Assembly (NCBI GenBank): GCA_964423925.1
Contig: CAYRGQ010000007.1
Coordinates: 1-64,000, forward strand
Origin: CAYRGQ01 sp964423925
GTDB lineage: Bacteria > Bacteroidota > Bacteroidia > Sphingobacteriales > Sphingobacteriaceae
DNA length: 64,000 nucleotides
Direction of reading: 5' to 3'
Shown here in pieces: positions 25,741-34,826 of this stretch. A program made the translations under genes and the position numbers. The stretch's first letter is position 1. Each line of letters opens with the position of its first letter. The notes below the pieces were generated by a model, which was not told the DNA's origin, did not search any database, and saw nothing but the letters and a program-made list of their open reading frames with translations.

Positions 25741-26706
25741 TTAGTAGCGTTTCACTTCAAAGGAACTGAGTCCACCGACGAGGTGGATGTCGTATTTCTT
25801 CTCCGAACGCTCGTAATCGGGTGTGGTGTACGAACCGTCCGGCTGCTCGGTGAAGCCACGGAATTTGCGCGCTGAAAGTCCCGACTTGCTTACGATGCGG
25901 CATGCCGCCGATTCGGGAATCTCGATTTCGATGCTAGACACGCCCCCACTCACATTCACATGCGACGTCTCCAATGGCTCGCCCAGCTTTATCTCAACCG
26001 CGGAAGCGCCCCCTTTTACGTGCAGGCTTCCGATTTTAAAATCCGAAAGATCGAAATCCGCCACGCCAGCACCAAAATCGAGCTGAATGTCCCATATGGG
26101 TGTTTGGTTCAGCCGGATCTTTGCTTTATTATCATGCTGTACTAGGACGGTGTTATTGTCCCTGCTTTCCATCACAAAATTGATTTTAACCGCACGAGCG
26201 GTGGAGTCGCCGCTTTCAACCATGTCAACCGTATGTGTTCCCACCGAGCTTTTCGTTTCCGCTTCGAATAGCTTTTCGGTAGTGCCATCTATTTCGTATT
26301 CGATCGCACCCCCTCGGATGTGCAAACTGGCTTTGCTGACCGCTTCGTCATAGTCAAATGCAAACCGCTCTTCGGTAAGTGCCGTCCGCGCATTGCTGTC
26401 GCCACTAGCCCTTGCCTCCACCCTATCCGTGCGGCTCTTTTTACCCAAACCCCACCAATTTGTGTCCGGTGGCATCGTGCCCTTGTACAGTAAGAAAGCG
26501 AGCGCTGCCAGCGTCACCAAAATGGAGATGGCGTTGCCGACTCCCCGACGGGGCACCAGAAGGTTGACCCCCACCACGATAAGGATTACCGGCCACATAT
26601 TGATTACCGAACGCCAATAAAAATCGATATAACCCAGGTTGCTCAGTAAGATGACCGTACCCACACCCAGTAGGATCAGCCCCCAACTCATTTTTTCCTT
26701 GTCCAT
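25741..26706 (-). CDS. LiaI/LiaF-like membrane protein with toast-rack-type C-terminal domain
   Basis: A 321-residue protein with two or three N-terminal membrane helices (5-75) of the LiaI-LiaF/DUF5668 type (GLILLGVGTVILLSNLGY). A linker follows, and then a repetitive beta-rich domain (about 110-320) with LDFGAGVADFDLSD and VSGGVSSIEIEIPES, typical of DUF2154/toast-rack adhesin-like sheets. Such proteins take part in envelope-stress control in Firmicutes; in Bacteroidota the role is unproven. It lies six bases after the PspC gene. Confidence 0.78.
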   Translation of the reverse strand: MDKEKMSWGLILLGVGTVILLSNLGYIDFYWRSVINMWPVILIVVGVNLLVPRRGVGNAISILVTLAALAFLLYKGTMPPDTNWWGLGKKSRTDRVEARASGDSNARTALTEERFAFDYDEAVSKASLHIRGGAIEYEIDGTTEKLFEAETKSSVGTHTVDMVESGDSTARAVKINFVMESRDNNTVLVQHDNKAKIRLNQTPIWDIQLDFGAGVADFDLSDFKIGSLHVKGGASAVEIKLGEPLETSHVNVSGGVSSIEIEIPESAACRIVSKSGLSARKFRGFTEQPDGSYTTPDYERSEKKYDIHLVGGLSSFEVKRY

Positions 26707-26711
26707 GTGAA

Positions 26712-27335
26712 TTAGTTTTTAGGTTCGTTTCCGTCGAGCCCAGTGGTTTGCGAGCCGGCAGGGGCGTTATTCGCTTCCTCAGCTGGCGGTTTGGTGGGTT
26801 CATATACCGGCTCGGATTGGCGACGACGGTCGGGAAACGCGGTGAAGATATTGATCAATCCGGCAAAAATCAGCAACACTGGCCAATATTTGCCCAAATC
26901 CCTCCAATGGAATATATCCAGTTGCATCAACAGGAAGACGATACCGATGCTGAGGAGAATGATGCCTGCCGTTGCCTTGTCATTATTGTTGGACTTGCGC
27001 TTAGGCTGCCGCATAACCGGCGGCGTGTAGGGCGCATAAGCACCCGCAGATTCATTGCCAACCATGGAATGGGTGGGGTCCGTATCGCTCACGCGATAAT
27101 CCACATTCATCGGGTCGAATACTTGGGCCAACGACTTGACGGGCAACACGACCCACAAAATGACGTACAGTAGGGGCCCGGCGAATCCAATCCCCTGGCC
27201 TGCGAAAAAAACCGTCACGATAAACCCGACTCGAATCCAGGTCTTATCTACTCCGAAATACTCGCCTAAACCTGCGCAAACGCCCGCAACCGCCCCCTCG
27301 TGGGGTATCCGCTGCAATTTTTTGTTCGTTTCCAT
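26712..27335 (-). CDS. PspC domain protein
   Basis: A 207-residue membrane protein. The N-terminal PspC domain (5-65) has RIPHEGAVAGVCAGLGEYFGVDKTWIR and two membrane helices. The second half has two further helices (TAGIILLSIGIVFLLMQ, YWPVLLIFAGLINIF) of the LiaI type, and a Pro/Glu-rich tail. PspC proteins respond to envelope stress in proteobacteria. No PspA homologue is in the window. It is co-transcribed with the LiaF-like gene. Confidence 0.85.
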   Translation of the reverse strand: METNKKLQRIPHEGAVAGVCAGLGEYFGVDKTWIRVGFIVTVFFAGQGIGFAGPLLYVILWVVLPVKSLAQVFDPMNVDYRVSDTDPTHSMVGNESAGAYAPYTPPVMRQPKRKSNNNDKATAGIILLSIGIVFLLMQLDIFHWRDLGKYWPVLLIFAGLINIFTAFPDRRRQSEPVYEPTKPPAEEANNAPAGSQTTGLDGNEPKN

Positions 27336-27351
27336 TGCTCCACACTGTTAG

Positions 27352-28065
27352 CTAAATATTGCCCTGCTTTGGCGTCACTACCACTTCGTCAATACTGGCG
27401 CCATCGCTCACCGCTAAGGCTAGCTGTACGGCTTGCGCCACATCGCTCGGCATGACGAACCGATCGTCTGGCAAATCCGTTCCAGACCACGACGCTGTCT
27501 TGGTAGAGCCGGGGACAATCTCAGTGACACGTATCCCATGCGTCCTGAGCTCCTCCCGCAATACATGGGTTAGACTGCGGAGCGCAGCTTTTGTTACGCT
27601 GTAAGTACCCGCGGCCACTACGGGCGTTCTTGCGGCGATGGAGGTAATATTGATGATATGGCCGCGTCCGCGTGAGACCATCTCCTGCGCAATGCCGCGG
27701 GCCAGCCGATGGGGCGTCACATAATTGGTCTGCCATTGCCGCATAAAGTCCTCCTCGGTCTCCGCCAATACGGTTGCGGGAAGGTAGATGCCCAAATTAT
27801 TGACCAGTACGGCCACCCCACGGGGTTTTGCCCAATCCAGCAGCCGCGCACAGCCCGCATCGGTGGCTAGGTCGCACGCGCAGGTATCCACCTGCCTATC
27901 GGGATGTTGTTCCGTAATCGCTTTCGCCATATGATCTAAATCCGCCGCACTGCGCGCGGCCAGTAGCAAGTCGTAGCCCGCCTCGGCTAAAGACAGTGCA
28001 ATGGCCCGCCCCATACCCTTAGTGGCACCGGTCACCAACGCCGCTCCATTTGCATGTACTTCCAT
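27352..28065 (-). CDS. SDR family oxidoreductase (3-ketoacyl reductase-like)
   Basis: A 237-residue classical short-chain dehydrogenase. The NAD(P)-binding motif is TGATKGMG (13-20), NNLGIY follows near 88-93, and the catalytic Ser-Tyr-Lys set is in NITSIAAR and YSVTKAAL. It is most similar in layout to uncharacterised YqjQ/DltE-type reductases. The substrate is unknown. It is probably the first gene of the unit leading into PspC (16-base gap). Confidence 0.88.
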   Translation of the reverse strand: MEVHANGAALVTGATKGMGRAIALSLAEAGYDLLLAARSAADLDHMAKAITEQHPDRQVDTCACDLATDAGCARLLDWAKPRGVAVLVNNLGIYLPATVLAETEEDFMRQWQTNYVTPHRLARGIAQEMVSRGRGHIINITSIAARTPVVAAGTYSVTKAALRSLTHVLREELRTHGIRVTEIVPGSTKTASWSGTDLPDDRFVMPSDVAQAVQLALAVSDGASIDEVVVTPKQGNI

Positions 28066-28085
28066 GTTTGTGTCGATTTGTCAGC

Positions 28086-28093
28086 CAAAACTA
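28086..28093 (-). promoter_or_regulatory. -7 box for the SDR-PspC unit
   Basis: TAGTTTTG on the minus strand, 20 bases upstream of the SDR start. No good -33 box was found. Confidence 0.35.
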
Positions 28094-28215
28094 GCTCTTT
28101 TTGCGGACCTAGCCGAAAACAAAGTAGCGGCTCGAGCGTTTTGGAGAGAGACAACCACGCCACGCTGCTGTCGTCGCGCACGATGCAAGCACGCCAGCTT
28201 TTTCGGCGAAAAGTG

Positions 28216-28223
28216 TATCTTTA
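28216..28223 (+). promoter_or_regulatory. -7 box for mlaE
   Basis: TATCTTTA, 23 bases before the chosen mlaE ATG at 28247. This supports that start over the upstream open frame. Confidence 0.4.
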
Positions 28224-28246
28224 TCCGGATAATCGAACGAACGTTT

Positions 28247-28981
28247 ATGTTTTTCACCTACTTTGGCCAGTACTTGCTGCTCCTCAAATCAGTCTTCAAA
28301 AGACCGGAAAAATGGAGAATATACTTTAAGGAGATCATACACGAGATGAATGAGATCGGTGTCGGATCGCTCGGCCTGATCATGATTATCTCCACCTTCA
28401 TCGGGGCGGTCATGACGATGCAAATTGCCTTTCAACTGGTATCCGACTTGATTCCTACCTCCGTAATCGGTCAGATTAACCGCGACTCAAACATTTTGGA
28501 ACTGGGACCTACCGTATCAGCCTTGGTACTTATGGGTAAGGTGGGTTCATCCATATCCTCCCAGATAGGATCGATGCGGGTAACCGAACAAATCGATGCC
28601 CTTGAAATCATGGGAATCAATGCACCGGGCTACCTGATTTTACCGAAAATAATTGCGGGGGTGACGATGATCCCCGTACTCGTCATAGTTGCGATTACCT
28701 GCGCGATCATCGGCGGGTTAGTTGGGGGCGCGCTATCGGGTGCAGTCACGCCGGCGGCTTATACGCAAGGCATTACGGATGGCTTCAACGGCTTCACGGT
28801 TACCGTAGCGATGGTCAAAGCCGTGGCTTTCGGATTTATCATTACCTCCGTCCCGGCCTACAAAGGCTTCTACGTGCGCGGGGGTGCATTAGAAGTAGGC
28901 CAAGCCAGCACGAAATCGGTAGTTATTGGCTGTATCAGTATCTTAGCGGCCGACTACCTCATAACCGCTCTCATGCTTTAA
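28247..28981 (+). CDS. mlaE: MlaE family lipid ABC transporter permease
   Basis: The membrane subunit of a phospholipid transporter that keeps outer-membrane lipid asymmetry. The 244-residue protein has the MlaE/DUF140 hallmarks: EMNEIGVGSLGLIMIISTFIGAV, the ELGPTVSALVLMGKVGS stretch and EIMGINAPGYLILPK. The ATG at 28247 (MFFTYFGQ) fits the family's N-terminus; a frame open to 28001 is rejected because it overlaps the divergent promoter region and SDR gene. Its partner ATPase follows after 21 bases. Confidence 0.92.
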   Translation: MFFTYFGQYLLLLKSVFKRPEKWRIYFKEIIHEMNEIGVGSLGLIMIISTFIGAVMTMQIAFQLVSDLIPTSVIGQINRDSNILELGPTVSALVLMGKVGSSISSQIGSMRVTEQIDALEIMGINAPGYLILPKIIAGVTMIPVLVIVAITCAIIGGLVGGALSGAVTPAAYTQGITDGFNGFTVTVAMVKAVAFGFIITSVPAYKGFYVRGGALEVGQASTKSVVIGCISILAADYLITALML

Positions 28982-29002
28982 TTCTATCCCTATCCTGTCT
29001 CC

Positions 29003-29755
29003 ATGATCACCATCGAAAACATTCATAAGTCCTTTGGCTCAAACGACGTGTTGAACGGCATCGACGCCACCTTTGAACCGGGTAAAATCAGCTTGATTAT
29101 TGGCGGATCAGGCTCGGGAAAGAGTACCCTCTTGAAATGCATGGTCGGGCTGCACCGCCCGGAAATCGGCACGGTCATGTACGACGGGCAGGATTTCACC
29201 CGCTTGGGCTTCGAAGATCGCATCCCTATCCGAAAAGAGATCGGCATGCTTTTCCAAAACTCGGCCTTATTTGACTCCATGACGGTGGAGCAAAACATCA
29301 TGTTCCCCCTGGAAATGTTTTCGGACATGAGCCAAGCCGAAAAACTCGATCGAGCGAATTACTGCTTGGAGCGGGTAAACCTGCCGGGAAAGAACAAGCT
29401 CTACCCCGCCGAGTTGTCAGGCGGCATGAAGAAGCGCGTGGGTATCGCGCGAGCAATCAGCATGAGTCCCAAGTACCTCTTCTGCGACGAGCCCAACTCG
29501 GGGCTTGATCCGGAAACAGCCATTCTGATTGACGAATTGATCCAGGAACTCACCAAGGAATACAATTGCACCACGGTCGTTGTGACGCACGACATGAACT
29601 CGGTAATGGGCATCGGCGAGTACATCCTATTCCTATATAAAGGACAAAAATGGTGGGAAGGCTCTAGCAAGGACATCGCGCATTCGGAGGTAAAAGAGCT
29701 GAATGATTTTGTGTTTGCAAGCCAGTTCATGCAGGCAGCGAAAACAAAATTCTAA
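29003..29755 (+). CDS. mlaF: MlaF-type ABC transporter ATP-binding protein
   Basis: The ATPase subunit for the MlaE permease. Of 250 residues, Walker A is GGSGSGKST (34-42), the signature is ELSGGMKKRVGIARA with the Mla-type Met-Lys-Lys variant, and Walker B is LFCDEPNSGLDP. Substrate-binding MlaD is not the next gene here, unlike many Mla operons, so it must be elsewhere or absent. Confidence 0.93.
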   Translation: MITIENIHKSFGSNDVLNGIDATFEPGKISLIIGGSGSGKSTLLKCMVGLHRPEIGTVMYDGQDFTRLGFEDRIPIRKEIGMLFQNSALFDSMTVEQNIMFPLEMFSDMSQAEKLDRANYCLERVNLPGKNKLYPAELSGGMKKRVGIARAISMSPKYLFCDEPNSGLDPETAILIDELIQELTKEYNCTTVVVTHDMNSVMGIGEYILFLYKGQKWWEGSSKDIAHSEVKELNDFVFASQFMQAAKTKF

Positions 29756-29784
29756 CGATTATTTCTGCAGCAAGAACTCCGTAA

Positions 29785-29818
29785 GCCGTCCGGACGCCCG
29801 TGCTGAGAAACGGACGGC
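29785..29818. terminator. Weak hairpin after mlaF
   Basis: Eight-base arms GCCGTCCG and CGGACGGC with an 18-base loop, 30 bases after the mlaF stop. It has no T run. Confidence 0.35.
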
Positions 29819-29859
29819 ATGGCCAGACCGGCATTGCCGTAATTTACAATCGATATCCG

Positions 29860-29867
29860 TACCTTTG
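29860..29867 (+). promoter_or_regulatory. -7 box for the methyltransferase gene
   Basis: TACCTTTG, 17 bases before the TTG start at 29885. Confidence 0.5.
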
Positions 29868-29884
29868 CCGAAAAGACACCGACT

Positions 29885-30784
29885 TTGGCAACAAATAGCA
29901 TACAACTTCTCACTCCACGGCATTGGAAAGATTACGAACTGATCGACTGTGGCGACTTTGAGAAACTCGAGCGCTTTGGTAGCACCATACTCATTCGTCC
30001 GGAGCCCCAAGCGGTTTGGAAAAAGGGATTAGCCGACAGCGAATGGACGCGCCACGCGGATATCCGCTTTAAGGGGCGGTCGGCGACCAGCGGCGACTGG
30101 GTAAAAAAATCGCCGAAAACTCCTGACCGATGGCACATTAGGTATCAAAACAACCACATTTCCATCGCTTTTCGTCTGGGGCTGACGGCATTTAAGCATG
30201 TGGGCATTTTTCCGGAGCAGGCCGTCAACTGGGATTATATTTCCGAGACGATTCGTTCCTTTTCTACGCCTACTCCGAAAGTCCTGAACCTATTTGCTTA
30301 TACGGGTGGTGCTTCGCTGGCGGCCAAGGCAGCCGGAGCGGACATCACCCATGTTGACTCCATCAAGCAAGTCGTAACTTGGGCCAATGAAAACCAGGAA
30401 CTTTCGGGGCTTCGCGATATACGCTGGGTGGTGGAAGATGCGCTAAAATTCGTGAAAAGGGAACTGAAGCGCGGCAACCGATACCACGGCATAATCCTTG
30501 ACCCGCCGGCCTACGGCCACGGTCCCAAGGGCGAGAAATGGAAACTCGAAGACCACATCGACGAGATGATGCAAGATGTGGTGCAGTTGCTGGATCCGAA
30601 TGAGCATTTCCTGATCCTCAACACCTACTCCTTGGGCTTTTCGTCCGTCATCGTCGAAAATCTCATCCGTTCGGCTATGCCGTCCGTAAAAAACCTGGAA
30701 ACGGGTGAACTGTGCCTGCAGGCCACTGCCGGCAGCAAACTGCCGCTGGGCGTGTTCGGCAAATTCAGGAAAATCAACAAGTAA
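29885..30784 (+). CDS. SAM-dependent methyltransferase, RlmI/RlmK-like
   Basis: A 299-residue class I methyltransferase. The SAM-binding motif is VLNLFAYTGGASL (about 136-148), and the catalytic-site motif DPPAYG is near 201-206, as in the 23S rRNA cytosine/guanine methyltransferases. The N-terminal part resembles a degenerate OB/PUA-like substrate domain. The target is not known. The start is a TTG: no in-frame ATG exists in the first 60 codons, and the -7 box lies 17 bases upstream. It is convergent with purU. Confidence 0.82.
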   Translation: MATNSIQLLTPRHWKDYELIDCGDFEKLERFGSTILIRPEPQAVWKKGLADSEWTRHADIRFKGRSATSGDWVKKSPKTPDRWHIRYQNNHISIAFRLGLTAFKHVGIFPEQAVNWDYISETIRSFSTPTPKVLNLFAYTGGASLAAKAAGADITHVDSIKQVVTWANENQELSGLRDIRWVVEDALKFVKRELKRGNRYHGIILDPPAYGHGPKGEKWKLEDHIDEMMQDVVQLLDPNEHFLILNTYSLGFSSVIVENLIRSAMPSVKNLETGELCLQATAGSKLPLGVFGKFRKINK

Positions 30785-30813
30785 TCGGATCCGCAACAGG
30801 GTGGTGTCCGACT

Positions 30814-31656
30814 TCACTCAAATACAACCGTCTTATTGCCCGTGATGATGACGCGGTCTTCTATGACGAGGGAAAGCGCTTTGCTCAATACCGATTTCTC
30901 GATCTCTTTGCCCGCCCGCACCATATCCTTGACGGTATAGCTGTGGTTGACGGGCCGGATATCCTGCGCGATGATGGGCCCTTCATCTAAGTCTTCCGTC
31001 ACGAAATGGGCCGTGGCGCCAATGAGTTTCACGCCGCGCTCATGCGCCTGCTTGTAAGGATTGGCGCCCACGAAGGCCGGCAAAAACGAATGATGAATAT
31101 TAATCATACGTCCGCGGAACCGAGCCACGAAATCGGGAGAAAGTATACGCATGAACTTGGCCAGCACAAGGTAATCGGGTGCATAGGGAGTTATCGTGTC
31201 CTGCAGCTCCTGCTCGAAATCGGCCTTGCTTTTGCCTTCATGGCTGACGTAATGGAAGGGAATATCAAACCGTTCCGTAAATGACCGCAGCAGGTCATAG
31301 TTGCCCACCACGCAACAGACCTCGGCGTCGAGGGTATTGAAGAAATGTCGTACGATGATATCGCCCAGGCAGTGGTGCTCCTTGGTGACAAGGACGGCCA
31401 GCCTCTTCACTTGCGGCGGATTGAGAATAACGGACGCGCCGTAGGGCAGCTTGTCGGTCAATTCGTTGGTAAGTCGTTCGGGGTGTTCAGGCTTTCCCGC
31501 GCAAACGATCCGAACGTAAAAACGATCGGCAGTTTCGTCCACGTATTCACGCATCGTCACGATGTTCAGCCCATGTTCGGCTACGACGTTAGCAATCAAG
31601 GCGACCAAGCCGACAGCATCGCGGCATTGGATCAAAATAAGGGTTTGGTTGGTCAT
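30814..31656 (-). CDS. purU: Formyltetrahydrofolate deformylase
   Basis: Hydrolyses 10-formyl-THF to formate and THF, balancing one-carbon pools. The 280-residue protein has an N-terminal ACT domain (about 5-80) and a C-terminal formyltransferase domain with the catalytic Asn-His-Asp set (INIHHSFLPAF, then GATAHFVTEDLDEGPII). The length is normal. It lies eight bases after parE on the same strand, so the two may be co-transcribed. Confidence 0.95.
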   Translation of the reverse strand: MTNQTLILIQCRDAVGLVALIANVVAEHGLNIVTMREYVDETADRFYVRIVCAGKPEHPERLTNELTDKLPYGASVILNPPQVKRLAVLVTKEHHCLGDIIVRHFFNTLDAEVCCVVGNYDLLRSFTERFDIPFHYVSHEGKSKADFEQELQDTITPYAPDYLVLAKFMRILSPDFVARFRGRMINIHHSFLPAFVGANPYKQAHERGVKLIGATAHFVTEDLDEGPIIAQDIRPVNHSYTVKDMVRAGKEIEKSVLSKALSLVIEDRVIITGNKTVVFE

Positions 31657-31664
31657 CTATGTTG

Positions 31665-33542
31665 TTAGGCGACTAGTTCTTCGTCTTCGGCTCTTTCTTT
31701 CGCTTTCTGCTGCTCGGCAATATCTACCTCCAGGCGCAGGTTATTGACGATGTGCTTCTGTCTATCAGGTGTGTTCTTGCCCATGTAATACTCCAGCAGC
31801 TGCATGATTTTTTGATCCTTCGACAGGATGACGGGATCAAGGCGCATGTCCTTACCGATGAATAGCCCAAACTCATCGGGAGAGATCTCGCCCAAGCCCT
31901 TGAAGCGAGTAATCTCTGGCTTGCCGCCCAGCTTTATAATGGCGCGCTGGCGCTCCTCATCGCTATAGCAATAGATGGTTTCCTTCTTGTTGCGCACCCT
32001 GAAGAGCGGCGTCTGCAAAATGGAAACGTGCCCAGCCTTAACGAGGTCGGGAAAGAACTGGAGGAAGAAGGTCATCAGCAGCATGCGGATGTGCATGCCG
32101 TCTACGTCGGCGTCGGTGGCGATGACGATATTGTTGTAGCGCAAACCTTCGATGCCGTCCTCGATGTTGAGTGCATGTTGCAAAAGATTGAACTCTTCGT
32201 TTTCGTATACCACCTTCTTGGTCAGGCCGAACGCGTTGAGCGGCTTTCCTTTCAGGCTGAATACCGCCTGCGTCTGCACATCCCGCGACTTGGTGATTGA
32301 TCCGCTGGCCGAGTCGCCCTCGGTGATAAACAAGGTAGTCTCTTGTGCACGCTCGTTCTTGTCGTCGTAGTGTATTTTACAATCGCGCAACTTGCGGTTG
32401 TGGAGAGAAGCCTTCTTCGCGCGCTCGTTGGCGAGTTTCTTGATTCCGGCGATATCCTTGCGTTCACGCTCAGATTGAAGAATCCGTTTGAGCAGTGCAT
32501 CGGCGGTATCGGGATGCTTATGGAGATAATTATCTAGCTCCTTCTTAACGAAATCGTTGATAAATGTCCGGACGGTGGGTCCCTCAGGACCGATATTCTG
32601 CGAGCCAAGCTTGGTTTTAGTTTGGGACTCGAACACGGGCTCCTGCACTTTGATCGCTACGGCAGCGATGATGGACGACCGGATGTCGGACGCGTCAAAA
32701 TCCTTTTTGAAAAACTCCCGCACGGTCTTAACCACGGCTTCTCGGAAAGCAGCTTGGTGCGTTCCACCCTGCGTGGTGTGTTGCCCGTTGACGAAGGAGT
32801 AATATTCTTCTCCATATTGCTGTCCATGCGTTAGCGCGATCTCAATATCTTCACCTCGCAAGTGAATGATCGGATAACGCATGCTCTCCGAAGCGACGTT
32901 GCGCTCGAGCAAGTCCTTGAGCCCGTTTTCCGACACAAACTTCTGACCGTTGAAGTTAATCGTCAGGCCCGAATTGAGGAACACGTAGTTCCATATCATG
33001 TTCTCGACGAACTCCTTCCGGTAGTGATAGTTTCGAAAGATGCTTTCGTCCGGGTAGAAGGTTACGGCCGTACCGTTGCGCTGCGAGGTGTCTTTTTGCT
33101 CATCGCGTAACAGTTCACCCTTGCTGAATTCGGCGATTCTCGTTTTGCCTTGCCGATACGACTGAACGACGAACGACGTAGAAAGTGCGTTGACGGCTTT
33201 GGTACCGACACCATTGAGTCCTACCGACTTTTGGAAGGCCTTACTGTCGTACTTGCCCCCCGTATTGATCTTAGAGACCACGTCCACCACCGAACCGATA
33301 GGGATGCCCCGGCCATAGTCGCGCACGGCGACTTTCTGATCGGTCACCGTGATATCGATGGTTTTTCCGGCGCCCATTACGAATTCGTCTATCGAGTTGT
33401 CTACCACCTCCTTGAGCAGCACGTAGATTCCGTCGTCATAAGCCGACCCGTCGCCGAGTTTGCCAATATACATCCCCGGACGTAGGCGAATATGTTCTTT
33501 CCAGTCTAAAGAGCGTATACTGTCTTCGTTATATGTCGTCAT
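31665..33542 (-). CDS. parE: DNA topoisomerase IV subunit B
   Basis: The ATPase subunit of the type IIA enzyme that separates linked chromosomes. From the ATG at 33542 (MTTYNEDSIRSLDW) it has 625 residues. The GHKL ATPase domain has LRPGMYIG, DNSIDEF, DYGRGIP and GLNGVGTKAVNAL. The transducer domain and a Toprim domain follow, with FITEGDSASGS and the acidic DADVDGMHI. The short insert-free form fits ParE better than GyrB. The frame is open to 33734, but the extra 64 residues look non-coding. Confidence 0.93.
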   Translation of the reverse strand: MTTYNEDSIRSLDWKEHIRLRPGMYIGKLGDGSAYDDGIYVLLKEVVDNSIDEFVMGAGKTIDITVTDQKVAVRDYGRGIPIGSVVDVVSKINTGGKYDSKAFQKSVGLNGVGTKAVNALSTSFVVQSYRQGKTRIAEFSKGELLRDEQKDTSQRNGTAVTFYPDESIFRNYHYRKEFVENMIWNYVFLNSGLTINFNGQKFVSENGLKDLLERNVASESMRYPIIHLRGEDIEIALTHGQQYGEEYYSFVNGQHTTQGGTHQAAFREAVVKTVREFFKKDFDASDIRSSIIAAVAIKVQEPVFESQTKTKLGSQNIGPEGPTVRTFINDFVKKELDNYLHKHPDTADALLKRILQSERERKDIAGIKKLANERAKKASLHNRKLRDCKIHYDDKNERAQETTLFITEGDSASGSITKSRDVQTQAVFSLKGKPLNAFGLTKKVVYENEEFNLLQHALNIEDGIEGLRYNNIVIATDADVDGMHIRMLLMTFFLQFFPDLVKAGHVSILQTPLFRVRNKKETIYCYSDEERQRAIIKLGGKPEITRFKGLGEISPDEFGLFIGKDMRLDPVILSKDQKIMQLLEYYMGKNTPDRQKHIVNNLRLEVDIAEQQKAKERAEDEELVA

Positions 33543-33749
33543 AATTTGTCTTTCCCTTTCTTCGTATGCCCCGTGTAGGGGGACAGCCACTAAAATGCCA
33601 CGCAATAATACGGAATTATAGGGGAATTTGGTAGGTATCGGTCCGCCAGATGCGCTCCTCCAGTGCCCTATCCGTAGCTTCCATCGCCTTGCCATAGCGC
33701 TTTGTCGACGAATCTTATGGAGATTATCAGGCATACAGCGTGGAATTAT

Positions 33750-33757
33750 TACATTTG
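33750..33757 (+). promoter_or_regulatory. -7 box for proB-proA
   Basis: TACATTTG, 21 bases before the proB ATG at 33779. This supports that start rather than the upstream ATG at 33740. Confidence 0.5.
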
Positions 33758-33778
33758 TGCTTTTTGCAACCTAACGTC

Positions 33779-34816
33779 ATGAAGAAGCCGATACTGGTAA
33801 TTAAATTTGGATCTGCGGCGCTGACCACGGATGACGGTGAAATAAACGAAATCGTCATTTTGGAGGCGGCACGCCAAATCGCCACGCTCCAGTCCCAATA
33901 TAACATTGTAATTGTATCGTCTGGCGCGGTGGCGGCAGGCAAACGGTACCTATCCCGCTACACCGGGTCTCTAGCCTCGCGCAAAGCCGCAGCAGCCATC
34001 GGCAATCCCCTTTTGTTGGGCATTTATTCCGCCTACTTCCGTCCGTACAAAATCGCGTTGGCGCAAAGCCTTTGCGAACGCCATCACTTCTCTAATCGCG
34101 ACCAGTTCCTGCAATTGAAACAGACCTACCAGGAGCTATGGAAGAACAATATTATCCCCGTAGCGAACGAAAACGACGTAGTGAGCAACCACGAGCTCAA
34201 GTTTTCGGACAATGACGAACTTGCCACGCTCATCGCGGTGGGCTTTGGCGCTACACTGCTGATGTTTAGCACCTCAGCACCAGGCGTTTTGGACCACAAC
34301 AACGAGGTGGTGCGCAACATCCCCGTCATTGACAAGCAAATACTCGGGCTGGCCCGTTCGGAAAAAAGCAAGGCCGGTCTTGGCGGGATGACCTCCAAGC
34401 TCAACTTTGCCCGATTAGCCAATCAGTTCGGCATTCCCGTCGTGATTTTCAGCATGAAAGAGCAAGACGCGCTGGTGCGCGCCGCTGCGGGCCAAATCGG
34501 CACGTTATGCCGTGCGCAGGAAGCGAAAAAAGTTTCCTCGCGAAACAAATGGATTGCCAGCGGCAGCCTCATCAAGGGACAGATTGTGGTGGACGAAGGC
34601 GCCGCCGCGGCCTTGCGCAAGCGACGAAGCCTACTTGCCGTCGGCGTATCAGAGGTGCTCGAACCTTTCGAAGCTGGCGAAGTATTCCGCATTCTGGATC
34701 GCGCCTCGAATATCCTCGCCGTTGCAAAAGCAAAAATCGATAGCCGGCTACTAGGCAACGGCGAAAAACCGCAAAACCTGGAAGTGGCCCATGCCAACGA
34801 TATTGTACTGTTATAA
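33779..34816 (+). CDS. proB: Glutamate 5-kinase
   Basis: Phosphorylates glutamate in the first step of proline synthesis. The 345-residue protein has the amino-acid-kinase domain (KFGSAALT near the N-terminus, VIVSSGAVAAGKRYL, ANENDVVSNHELKFSDNDELA, GLGGMTSKL) and a C-terminal PUA domain (about 260-340, KGQIVVDEGAAAALRK). The start MKKPILV at 33779 agrees with the promoter box. proA follows after 10 bases, making a two-gene operon. Confidence 0.94.
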   Translation: MKKPILVIKFGSAALTTDDGEINEIVILEAARQIATLQSQYNIVIVSSGAVAAGKRYLSRYTGSLASRKAAAAIGNPLLLGIYSAYFRPYKIALAQSLCERHHFSNRDQFLQLKQTYQELWKNNIIPVANENDVVSNHELKFSDNDELATLIAVGFGATLLMFSTSAPGVLDHNNEVVRNIPVIDKQILGLARSEKSKAGLGGMTSKLNFARLANQFGIPVVIFSMKEQDALVRAAAGQIGTLCRAQEAKKVSSRNKWIASGSLIKGQIVVDEGAAAALRKRRSLLAVGVSEVLEPFEAGEVFRILDRASNILAVAKAKIDSRLLGNGEKPQNLEVAHANDIVLL

Positions 34817-34826
34817 CCTGAATACT

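Noticed and set aside
28001..28246. N-terminal extension of the MlaE frame
   Set aside because: It overlaps the divergent SDR gene and lacks the family's N-terminal pattern; ATG 28247 fits better.
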